A DNA stretch of 5,881 nucleotides. It comes from Anaerolineae bacterium. GTDB lineage: Bacteria; Chloroflexota; Anaerolineae; Promineifilales; Promineifilaceae. Numbering within the stretch: position 1 is the first letter of the stretch; each line of letters opens with the position of its first letter. Shown here piece by piece: positions 1 through 4,820 of this stretch. Location: contig JANQSK010001218.1 of assembly GCA_028284105.1 (NCBI GenBank), positions 1 through 5,881 of the forward strand. The letters run 5' to 3'. The position numbers and the translations under genes are program-made. The notes beneath the pieces are model-generated. The model worked only from the letters and a program-made list of their open reading frames with translations, was not told where the DNA came from and ran no database searches.

Positions 1-35
1 ATTCTGTTGCCTAGCCAACAGAATCGCGTTTTTGT
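1..35 (+). terminator. Intrinsic terminator of an upstream gene outside the window
   Basis: A perfect 9-bp stem (ATTCTGTTG at 1-9 with CAACAGAAT at 16-24) closes a 6-nt loop. It is followed by a T-rich stretch containing TTTTT (about 29-35). This is the usual form of a Rho-independent terminator reading rightwards. The stem may extend left of the window. It implies a plus-strand gene ending just before position 1, so the peptidase gene downstream starts its own transcript. Confidence 0.65.
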
Positions 36-93
36 TTCCTGCATCTTGAAAAATTCCTATTTCGCTTAAAAATTACTGTTTTGTGTATATTCG

Positions 94-112
94 GGGTCAA
101 TATAGGGTCATA
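94..112 (+). promoter_or_regulatory. Direct repeat GGGTCA x2 in the leader of the peptidase gene
   Basis: GGGTCA occurs at 94-99 and again at 105-110, an 11-bp period or about one helical turn, so both copies face the same side of the DNA. This is the geometry of a tandem transcription-factor site. The element lies 55-70 nt before the start codon, where a promoter would be expected, but I cannot identify a convincing -35/-10 pair here. A regulatory role is inference from spacing alone. A very similar string occurs in front of efp (3283-3294). Confidence 0.3.
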
Positions 113-150
113 AAAGGTTTTTCGACCTGTCATTTTAGATTCTTCATAGC

Positions 151-157
151 AAAAGGA
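151..157 (+). promoter_or_regulatory. Ribosome binding site deciding the start of the peptidase gene
   Basis: AAAAGGA at 151-157 precedes three consecutive in-frame ATG codons (159, 162, 165). Only the third ATG has normal Shine-Dalgarno spacing (7 nt); the first would be 1 nt away. The start at 165 is therefore preferred. The choice changes the protein by only two Met residues. Confidence 0.6.
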
Positions 158-164
158 AATGATG

Positions 165-2024
165 ATGCGGTTCTTTAAAAATGTTTCTTGGATATTGTTG
201 ATGGCATTGCTTTTAATTGGTTGCGAGTCTGCAACGGAAAGCGGAGGGCAATCGACTGTTCAAGAAGGGGGGGATGAAAGTGAAACGGCCGTTTTATCAA
301 GTGAGCAGGAGACCGGTGAAACGGCCGTTATTGAGGGAGTTGAGTATGAATCCATCGATGACTTTTTCGAAGAATCCTACAATGCTCTTTTATTGCGTGA
401 CCCTGAGCTCTTAACCGAAGCAGGTTTAGATGAGGCCTTTGGCATTCAACAAGCAGAGCTTACAAATATTTCGGATACCTACATTCGCGAAACTCAGGCA
501 CTTGAAAAATCCGTCCTTGAGCAGCTCCTAGAATTTGATCGCGAAGCACTTTCACATGAACAGCAGCTTTCTTATGATTTTTACAAATATTTTTTAGAAG
601 ATCGGGTAAATCGACATGAATTTATGTACCACAATTACCCGGTTACATTCTTTATTACGAGTGTCAACTCCCAAACCGAATTCTTCTTTACCGATTTGCA
701 ACCGGTGACCTCACGCCAAGAGGCTGAAGATTACATCACTCGGTTGAACCAAGTCGATACAAAATTTGACCAGCTTCTCGAAGGGTTGGCGATTCGTGAA
801 GAGATGGAGGTCATTCCCCCTAAATTCGTGTTCCAATGGACACTTCCTGCTATTCGGCAGGTAGCCAATGCCTCTGCTCGGTCTACGTCATACTATTCTG
901 CTTTTAGCGAAAAACTAAACGAGGTTGAAGGCCTCTCAGATGAGGAGAAGGAGGTTTTGCGGGAGCAGGCGGCTGAGGCAATTGAGGCATCTGTTATCCC
1001 AGCCTATGAAGAGCTTGAAGCGTATCTCGTTGAGTTAGAAAAGAAAGCCACGACAGATGATGGGGTTTGGAAACTGCCTGATGGGGAAGCGTATTACAAT
1101 TACACGCTTCAGCATCACACAACAACCAGCTTATCCGCAGATGAGATTCATGATTTAGGCCTCGCCGAATTAGAACGGATTCAAGCTGAAATGCGAGAAA
1201 TCTTTGATGAGCTGGGTTATCCCGAAAATGGGAATTTGTCGATTTTATACGGGCGTGTTGTGCAAGAAAGCGGCACCCTTACTGGGGACGCCATTATTGA
1301 AGAGTATGAGGCCATAATTGAGCATGCCGAAGAAAATGTTGGGGATGTTTTTGACTTAACGCCCAAAGCTGATGTTGTTGTGATTGGGGTTCAAAATGGT
1401 GGATATTACGTGCGACCCTCGGTTGATGGCTCACGTCCGGGTGCTTTTTATGCATCCGCTTTTGGCACTGAAGCGAGATTTGCGATGCCGACTTTGGCCT
1501 ACCATGAGGCCATTCCAGGGCATCACTTCCAATTGGCCATCATGCAGGAGCTTCCCAATTTACCCTCATTTCGTAAGGGCGTTAGCTTTACAGGGTATGT
1601 CGAGGGCTGGGCACTGTATGCCGAATATTTAGCTTCTGAATTAGGATTTTACGAAGACGATCCCTATGGTGATTTAGGTCGATTGCAGGCAGAAGCGTTT
1701 CGAGCAGCGCGTCTTGTGGTGGATACGGGGATACATACTAAAGGATGGACTTTTAATGAAGCTGTAGATTTTATGGTTGAAGAAACAGGGTTGCCGCAAA
1801 GAATGGTACAAGGGCAAATTGCGCGATATATCGTTTGGCCTGGTCAATCAACAGCGTATAAGGTTGGCATGATTAAAATGCTAGATTTGAGGCAAGAAGC
1901 CGAAGCCCAATTAGGGGATCAGTTTGATATTAAAGCGTTTCATAATGTGGTGATTGGACAAGGTAGTTTGCCACTAGATATGTTGGAGACCGAGGTTCGC
2001 AATTATATTGCGGAACAAGAGTAG
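165..2024 (+). CDS. DUF885-family metallopeptidase-like lipoprotein
   Basis: The product is 619 residues with a lipoprotein signal peptide: basic start MRFFKN, a hydrophobic stretch, and lipobox L-I-G-C with the lipidated Cys at residue 20. An acidic, Ser/Thr/Gly-rich linker follows to about residue 60. It should be anchored on the outer face of the cytoplasmic membrane. The rest matches the DUF885 family: the W-K-L-P-D-G-E-A-Y-Y segment (302-311), D-G-S-R-P-G-A-F-Y (421-429), H-E-A-I-P-G-H-H (447-454) and E-G-W-A-L-Y-A-E (480-487). The His/Glu motifs resemble a zinc site, with E480 a plausible further ligand, but the spacing is longer than classical HExxH. Peptidase activity is therefore family-based inference, and the substrate is unknown. 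Length and domain are complete, with no frameshift. The gene stands alone between two terminators. Two ACGGCCGT octamers lie in the linker. Family confidence is high; function is moderate. Confidence 0.9.
   Translation: MRFFKNVSWILLMALLLIGCESATESGGQSTVQEGGDESETAVLSSEQETGETAVIEGVEYESIDDFFEESYNALLLRDPELLTEAGLDEAFGIQQAELTNISDTYIRETQALEKSVLEQLLEFDREALSHEQQLSYDFYKYFLEDRVNRHEFMYHNYPVTFFITSVNSQTEFFFTDLQPVTSRQEAEDYITRLNQVDTKFDQLLEGLAIREEMEVIPPKFVFQWTLPAIRQVANASARSTSYYSAFSEKLNEVEGLSDEEKEVLREQAAEAIEASVIPAYEELEAYLVELEKKATTDDGVWKLPDGEAYYNYTLQHHTTTSLSADEIHDLGLAELERIQAEMREIFDELGYPENGNLSILYGRVVQESGTLTGDAIIEEYEAIIEHAEENVGDVFDLTPKADVVVIGVQNGGYYVRPSVDGSRPGAFYASAFGTEARFAMPTLAYHEAIPGHHFQLAIMQELPNLPSFRKGVSFTGYVEGWALYAEYLASELGFYEDDPYGDLGRLQAEAFRAARLVVDTGIHTKGWTFNEAVDFMVEETGLPQRMVQGQIARYIVWPGQSTAYKVGMIKMLDLRQEAEAQLGDQFDIKAFHNVVIGQGSLPLDMLETEVRNYIAEQE
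280..329 (+). repeat. 14-nt direct repeat carrying the ACGGCCGT palindrome in the lipoprotein linker
   Basis: GTGAAACGGCCGTT occurs at 280-293 and 316-329, exactly 36 nt (12 codons) apart. Both copies are in frame and encode Glu-Thr-Ala-Val in the low-complexity linker between the lipidated Cys and the folded domain. Each has the ACGGCCGT octamer at its core (285-292 and 321-328). Confidence 0.8.
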
Positions 2025-2035
2025 CGGGGAGGATT

Positions 2036-2069
2036 GAGAGGTCTTGATTATTCAAGACCTCTCTCGTTT
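2036..2069 (+). terminator. Intrinsic terminator after the peptidase gene
   Basis: A perfect 12-bp inverted repeat (GAGAGGTCTTGA at 2036-2047, TCAAGACCTCTC at 2052-2063) encloses a 4-nt loop. It starts 12 nt after the stop codon and is followed by a T-rich run (TTTATTT, then TTTTT at about 2079-2083). On the opposite strand the sequence beyond the hairpin is C-rich, not U-rich, so it reads as a rightward terminator. It lies between convergent genes and could also stabilise the 3' end of the LysM transcript. Confidence 0.85.
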
Positions 2070-2092
2070 ATTTCGTGGTTTTTAACAGTTAG

Positions 2093-2533
2093 CTAAGGAA
2101 TACAGAGATATTGACCACTGTAAATGTGGTTGAGATTGTAGATGTGGTTGGCTTCAGCGATGTAATATGGATTGGTGCCATACCAGTGGGCAATGCTCGA
2201 TAAATTTTCACCATAACGAACGTAGTGATGGTAGCGACAATGCTGGACAGGTGGGGCGATAACGGCCGTGTGTCCAGTGGGGATAAGCAAAACGGTGCCA
2301 TAATAGATGAGATTGGGATTATGGACGTGTGGGTTTGCATCGAGTATGTCCTGGACACTCACATCATAATGATGGGCAATTCCCCCTAGATATTCTCCAT
2401 ATTGGACAACGTGGGTTGCGTATTCATCGTGGGTGGCGGGTGCAGCGGAGGTAGATACGGCCGTTGTGAGCAATGCAATTGCAACAACAAAAATCACGAC
2501 GAAGGGTTTCCTTCCTTTCAAACTAAAAGTCAT
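2093..2533 (-). CDS. Small secreted protein with two LysM domains
   Basis: The product is 146 residues. A Sec signal peptide is clear: basic MTFSLKGRK, hydrophobic core 11-25, and an Ala-rich cleavage region around S-T-S-A-A-P-A (27-33). There is no lipobox Cys. The mature protein is almost entirely two LysM repeats, at about 41-85 (starting H-V-V-Q-Y-G-E and ending L-L-I-P) and about 103-146 (starting H-Y-V-R-Y-G-E-N-L and ending L-C-I-P). They are joined by a short linker. LysM binds GlcNAc-containing glycans such as peptidoglycan. There is no catalytic domain, so the job is probably cell-wall binding, not hydrolysis. It is rich in His and Tyr. Two Cys (99 and 144) flank the second LysM and could form a disulfide outside the cell. 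The ATG at 2533 was chosen over the one 11 codons upstream because of an AGGAGG ribosome site and a promoter whose start point would lie too close to the upstream ATG. It is a single-gene transcript. Confidence 0.88.
   Translation of the reverse strand: MTFSLKGRKPFVVIFVVAIALLTTAVSTSAAPATHDEYATHVVQYGEYLGGIAHHYDVSVQDILDANPHVHNPNLIYYGTVLLIPTGHTAVIAPPVQHCRYHHYVRYGENLSSIAHWYGTNPYYIAEANHIYNLNHIYSGQYLCIP
2262..2269. repeat. ACGGCCGT palindrome, copy 3
   Basis: A perfect octamer palindrome inside the LysM gene, where it encodes Thr-Ala-Val in the linker between the two LysM repeats (residues 89-91). Confidence 0.75.
2457..2464. repeat. ACGGCCGT palindrome, copy 4
   Basis: A perfect octamer palindrome inside the LysM gene, in the signal peptide region, again encoding Thr-Ala-Val (residues 24-26). 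Confidence 0.75.
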
Positions 2534-2542
2534 AAGAATTTT

Positions 2543-2548
2543 CCTCCT
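2543..2548 (-). promoter_or_regulatory. Ribosome binding site of the LysM gene (decides the start)
   Basis: On the minus strand AGGAGG lies 9 nt before the ATG at 2533. The in-frame ATG at 2566 lies upstream of this site and has no comparable sequence in front of it. The signal peptide is also more typical when translation starts at 2533. Confidence 0.8.
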
Positions 2549-2580
2549 GATACGAAAAATTGACATAACGGAATACAGCC

Positions 2581-2610
2581 ATCATAACATATTCGCGTAG
2601 TGGTACGCAA
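2581..2610 (-). promoter_or_regulatory. Sigma-70-type promoter of the LysM gene
   Basis: On the minus strand, a -35-like TTGCGT (2605-2610) is followed after 18 nt by a -10 TATGAT (2581-2586). A TG one base before the -10 gives an extended -10. Transcription should begin near 2574, giving a leader of about 40 nt that includes the AGGAGG site. A 5+5 palindrome (GCGTA-N4-TACGC, 2595-2608) overlaps the -35 and the spacer. Confidence 0.5.
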
Positions 2611-2617
2611 CCAAGAA

Positions 2618-2650
2618 TTAAAAAAGGGATTCTCAACAAGAGAACCCCTT
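2618..2650 (-). terminator. Intrinsic terminator of efp
   Basis: Read on the minus strand, AAGGGGTTCTC (2650-2640), loop TTGTT, and GAGAATCCCTT (2634-2624) form an 11-bp stem with one G-U wobble. It runs directly into a T-run (2625-2620). The wobble is a mismatch on the plus strand, and only the minus strand carries the U-tract, so the direction is clear. It separates efp from the LysM gene. Confidence 0.88.
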
Positions 2651-2688
2651 AAGATTTTTCAATTAATCAGGTATTGATTGGAAATCAA

Positions 2689-3246
2689 TCAGACGCGCGT
2701 GATGTACTCTTTTGAGTCTGTGTTGACCTTGATGCGATCGCCTACTTTGACGAAGAGGGGGGTGCGAACTTTTAAGCCCGTTTGCGTGATCACTTCTTTT
2801 GTTGCGCCTGTGGCTGTATCACCAGCAACTGCGTTTTCTGCATCAACGACGTCAAATTCCATTGATTTTGGCAAGATATAATCAAGTACCTCACCTTCGT
2901 ACGTCAACAGCTCAAGCTCCATATTGTCAATCAAGAAAGCTTTATCATCATCCATAACGGCGTGATTAACTTCTTTTTGTTCATACGTTTCTTGGTGCAT
3001 AAAGACATAGAATTGCCCATCATCATACAAATATTGATAAATGGATTTGTCGAGACGAACATCTTCAACACGATCACCAGATGTAAAGGTCAACACGGTG
3101 TTCGAACCGGTGCGCATATCCTTTACATTGACTTTGATGGTCGCTTTACCGCGAGCTGGTTTGTTGTGGGCGTATTCAGTTACTTTGTAAAGATTTCCGT
3201 CTTTTGTGAAGCTTACACCACGACGGAGTTGATTGACATCAATCAT
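2689..3246 (-). CDS. efp: Translation elongation factor P
   Basis: The product is 185 residues, the normal EF-P length. EF-P binds the ribosome next to the peptidyl-tRNA and relieves stalling at consecutive prolines. All three domains are recognisable: the N-terminal KOW-like domain (1-65), the central OB domain with Y-L-Y-D-D-G-Q-F-Y-V-F-M (about 70-81), and the C-terminal OB domain (about 130-185) with G-L-K-V-R-T-P-L-F-V-K-V-G-D. The loop reaching the peptidyl-transferase centre reads H-N-K-P-A-R-G-K-A (27-35), placing Arg32 where E. coli has the modified Lys34. The ATG at 3246 was chosen over one 16 codons upstream because of its strong AAGGAGA site. The extra upstream residues also do not belong to the family. 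It is monocistronic, with its own terminator, and is divergent from the RidA gene. Identification is very secure. Confidence 0.97.
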   Translation of the reverse strand: MIDVNQLRRGVSFTKDGNLYKVTEYAHNKPARGKATIKVNVKDMRTGSNTVLTFTSGDRVEDVRLDKSIYQYLYDDGQFYVFMHQETYEQKEVNHAVMDDDKAFLIDNMELELLTYEGEVLDYILPKSMEFDVVDAENAVAGDTATGATKEVITQTGLKVRTPLFVKVGDRIKVNTDSKEYITRV

Positions 3247-3255
3247 GAAACAGGT

Positions 3256-3262
3256 TCTCCTT
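3256..3262 (-). promoter_or_regulatory. Ribosome binding site of efp (decides the start)
   Basis: On the minus strand AAGGAGA lies 9 nt before the ATG at 3246. The longer reading frame starting at 3294 would place this site inside the coding sequence and would add residues not found at EF-P N-termini. Confidence 0.85.
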
Positions 3263-3276
3263 AAAACAGCGCTAAA

Positions 3277-3294
3277 ATGACGAATATAGGTCAT
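3277..3294 (-). promoter_or_regulatory. Candidate efp -10 region within a dyad
   Basis: On the minus strand TATATT (3288-3283) is a plausible -10 element, 36 nt before the start codon. No good -35 is visible, so the assignment is tentative. The -10 is framed by a short dyad, ATGAC (3277-3281) and GTCAT (3290-3294), which could be an operator. The plus-strand string AATATAGGTCAT here nearly repeats one in the leader of the peptidase gene (99-111). Confidence 0.3.
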
Positions 3295-3464
3295 GCGCCT
3301 ACAATTTGCTGAGGATTTGTCTTTGCTATAAACGAATTGTGCCTAACTCTGGAAAAACCAAAATTGGGGAGATAACAAAAATTTTACAAATCTCAGATAT
3401 TTTGTTTATTGTTTGGGTTCGGATTTTTTGGAAGTATATCATAAACTTACAAATATCATTGAAT

Positions 3465-3495
3465 TTGACAAAAGACCCAATGATGATTGGACAAT
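3465..3495 (+). promoter_or_regulatory. Candidate promoter of the RidA gene
   Basis: A consensus -35 TTGACA (3465-3470) is followed, after a long 19-bp spacer, by GACAAT (3490-3495), a four-of-six match to the -10 consensus. Transcription would start near 3502 and give a leader of about 38 nt. The -35 is excellent; the spacing and -10 are weak. Confidence 0.35.
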
Positions 3496-3539
3496 AAAAT
3501 TCACTATTGGGCACAATTTCCAAATTAGAGGAGTAAAAA

Positions 3540-3920
3540 ATGAAAGAAGTCATTAGCACAAGTGGTGCTCCAGCAGCCGTCGGACCCTATTCACAAGCTA
3601 TTAAAGTTGGGAACATGCTATTTACTGCCGGACAAGTTCCGTTAGACCCTGAAACAGGCAAAATGGTAGAAGGTGATATTACAGCCCAAGCAACGCGTGT
3701 GATGGAAAGCTTGAAGGCGATCTTAGCAGAAGCGGGAACTAACTTTGATAATGTGGTTAAAACCACTGTTTTTATGGCTGATTTAGGACATTACAAAGCG
3801 TTTAATGATGTGTATGCTAGCTATTTTAATGAAGCGCCACCAGCTCGCTCAGCATTTCAAGTTGCGGGGCTCCCATTAGGGGCACTCGTTGAAGTTGAAA
3901 TGGTTGCCGTCATTGCTTAA
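3540..3920 (+). CDS. ridA: RidA (YjgF/YER057c/UK114) family protein, probable enamine/imine deaminase
   Basis: The product is 126 residues, the standard length for this trimeric cytosolic family. Canonical members hydrolyse reactive 2-aminoacrylate and related enamine/imine intermediates released by PLP enzymes, protecting those enzymes from damage. Family marks visible here are A-V-G-P-Y-S-Q-A (13-20, with Tyr17), F-T-A-G-Q-V-P (28-34, with Gly31), and the C-terminal signature P-A-R-S-A-F-Q-V-A-G-L-P-L-G-A-L-V-E-V-E-M (101-121). Arg103 matches the substrate-binding Arg105 of E. coli RidA, and Glu118 matches its Glu120. The Cys two residues after that Arg in E. coli is Ala105 here; it is not universal in the family. 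The ribosome site AGAGGAG (3527-3533) sits 6 nt before the ATG. Only 58 nt separate it from the response regulator gene, with no terminator, so read-through into the regulator is possible. The exact substrate is not shown by sequence. Confidence 0.95.
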   Translation: MKEVISTSGAPAAVGPYSQAIKVGNMLFTAGQVPLDPETGKMVEGDITAQATRVMESLKAILAEAGTNFDNVVKTTVFMADLGHYKAFNDVYASYFNEAPPARSAFQVAGLPLGALVEVEMVAVIA

Positions 3921-3978
3921 TTGAAATTAAGACGGAACCGATATTTATTGGATTATAGAAATTTATTATTGAGGTTAC

Positions 3979-4668
3979 ATGAGTCAAGACATTATTCTTG
4001 TTGTTGATGATGAACAGAACATTCGGGATTTGGCCCGTCTATATTTAGAAAAAGAGGGGTATCAAGTCGAAACGGCCGTTGATGGGGCTGAAGCGATTGA
4101 AAAGTTCAAGAAAATAGATCCAACGCTGATAGTGCTTGATCTCATGTTGCCTGAAATTGACGGGTGGGAAGTTTGCCGTCGTGTTCGGGTTGATAGTAAC
4201 GTGCCCATCTTAATGCTCACAGCGCGTGATGAAGATATCGACAAAATTGTGGGGCTTGAAATGGGGGCTGACGATTATTTAACCAAGCCATTTAACCCAC
4301 GTGAGCTAGTTGCTCGAGTGAGAGCTGTGCTGCGGCGCGTGAAGCCAGCCAATCAAGTAGATGAAAAATCGACTCGACAATTGGGTAAGCTGAAGGTAGA
4401 TCCGGTTAGCCGAGAAGTGACTGTCGATGGCAATCGGGTCAATCTTCGTACAAAAGAATTCGATTTAATCATGACCCTGATGGATCATGTCAACATCGTT
4501 TTGTCTCGTGACCAGCTGTTGGATTTGGTGTGGGGGTATGAATTTTATGGTCAGACCCGAACCGTTGATGTTCATATTGCCCATTTGAGAGACAAAATTA
4601 CAGATAGCCAAGTATCCATTGAAACAATATGGGGGATGGGATACAAGCTGGTGCTTGATGAGGGATAA
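3979..4668 (+). CDS. OmpR/PhoB-family two-component response regulator
   Basis: The product is 229 residues. The receiver domain (about 4-118) has the full phosphorylation site: acidic pair Asp10/Asp11, phospho-acceptor Asp54 in V-L-D-L-M-L-P, switch Thr81, Tyr100 and Lys103 in Y-L-T-K-P-F. A short linker leads to a winged-helix DNA-binding domain (about 133-227). This contains L-R-T-K-E-F-D-L-I, the recognition-helix region T-R-T-V-D-V-H-I-A-H-L-R-D-K-I, and the ending W-G-M-G-Y-K-L. It is a transcription factor activated by phosphorylation, most likely by the kinase encoded next. The ribosome site is GAGGT at 3971-3975, only 3 nt from the ATG, so initiation may be modest. The target genes and signal cannot be told from sequence. 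One ACGGCCGT octamer lies at codons 32-34 (Thr-Ala-Val). Confidence 0.96.
   Translation: MSQDIILVVDDEQNIRDLARLYLEKEGYQVETAVDGAEAIEKFKKIDPTLIVLDLMLPEIDGWEVCRRVRVDSNVPILMLTARDEDIDKIVGLEMGADDYLTKPFNPRELVARVRAVLRRVKPANQVDEKSTRQLGKLKVDPVSREVTVDGNRVNLRTKEFDLIMTLMDHVNIVLSRDQLLDLVWGYEFYGQTRTVDVHIAHLRDKITDSQVSIETIWGMGYKLVLDEG
4072..4079. repeat. ACGGCCGT palindrome, copy 5
   Basis: A perfect octamer palindrome in the response regulator gene, extended to AACGGCCGTT. It encodes Thr-Ala-Val in the receiver domain (residues 32-34). Confidence 0.75.
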
Positions 4669-4820
4669 TCGAATTGTGAAAAGGTGATGGGCTGCATGTT
4701 TCTTGAGGTAATGTAGGTTTAATGACTGGTTAAAACATTTCATTTTAAATCGATTGTCTTTTTCCTTTTACACTCAATTTACAAAATAATCACCTTGTCC
4801 TCATTTGGTCAGATTACGCT
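4669..4820. other. Gap between response regulator and kinase genes
   Basis: This stretch of 152 nt has no gene I can support. It is T-rich in its second half. An 8-bp inverted repeat, AAGGTGAT (4681-4688) with ATCACCTT (4789-4796), frames it. There is no compact terminator hairpin with a U-tract. A weak promoter-like pair, TTGTCT (4755-4760) and TACAAA (4780-4785), has a 19-bp spacer. The kinase frame is closed upstream by TAA at 4746-4748, with no start codon between that stop and 4821. Confidence 0.55.

Larger units (their letters stand above)
3247..3539. other. Divergent AT-rich intergenic region between efp and the RidA gene
   Basis: These 293 nt must hold the 5' control regions of two divergent genes. 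Open frames across it on both strands are short, low in complexity, lack ribosome sites and match no family I recognise, so I treat it as non-coding. It contains the efp ribosome site and -10 candidate on the left. On the right are the RidA promoter candidate and ribosome site. A 9-bp inverted repeat, AATTGTGCC (3335-3343) with GGCACAATT (3510-3518), brackets the middle. I see no riboswitch or small RNA signature. Confidence 0.6.

Noticed and set aside
2673..2689. Small hairpin (ATTGATT-N3-AATCAAT) overlapping the efp stop codon
   Set aside because: AT-rich 7-bp stem without a U-tract. A much better terminator lies just downstream on the same strand.
2734..2741. GCGATCGC, the cyanobacterial HIP1 octamer, inside efp
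   Set aside because: Only one copy in the window, which gives no evidence of iteration and does not indicate a cyanobacterium.
3306..3559. Overlapping open frames on both strands in the efp-ridA intergenic region
   Set aside because: AT-rich low-complexity products, no ribosome sites, no recognisable family, and one overlaps the RidA start. The region is better explained as divergent control sequence.
3916..3931. Small hairpin (CTTAAT-TGAA-ATTAAG) overlapping the ridA stop codon
   Set aside because: A six-pair AT-rich stem with no following T-run is too weak to call a terminator. It may be chance.
3921..3949. Possible promoter TTGAAA plus TTTATT before the response regulator
   Set aside because: The -35 is fair but the hexamer at 17-bp spacing matches the -10 consensus poorly. 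I cannot tell whether the regulator has its own promoter or is read through from ridA.
4687..4716. Nine-codon frame after the response regulator (MGCMFLEVM)
   Set aside because: Too short. The AAGG-like sequence is only about 2 nt from the ATG, and nothing supports it as a leader peptide.
4465..4743. Antisense open frame across the end of the regulator gene
   Set aside because: A shadow of the regulator's codon structure running into the gap; no ribosome site or family resemblance.
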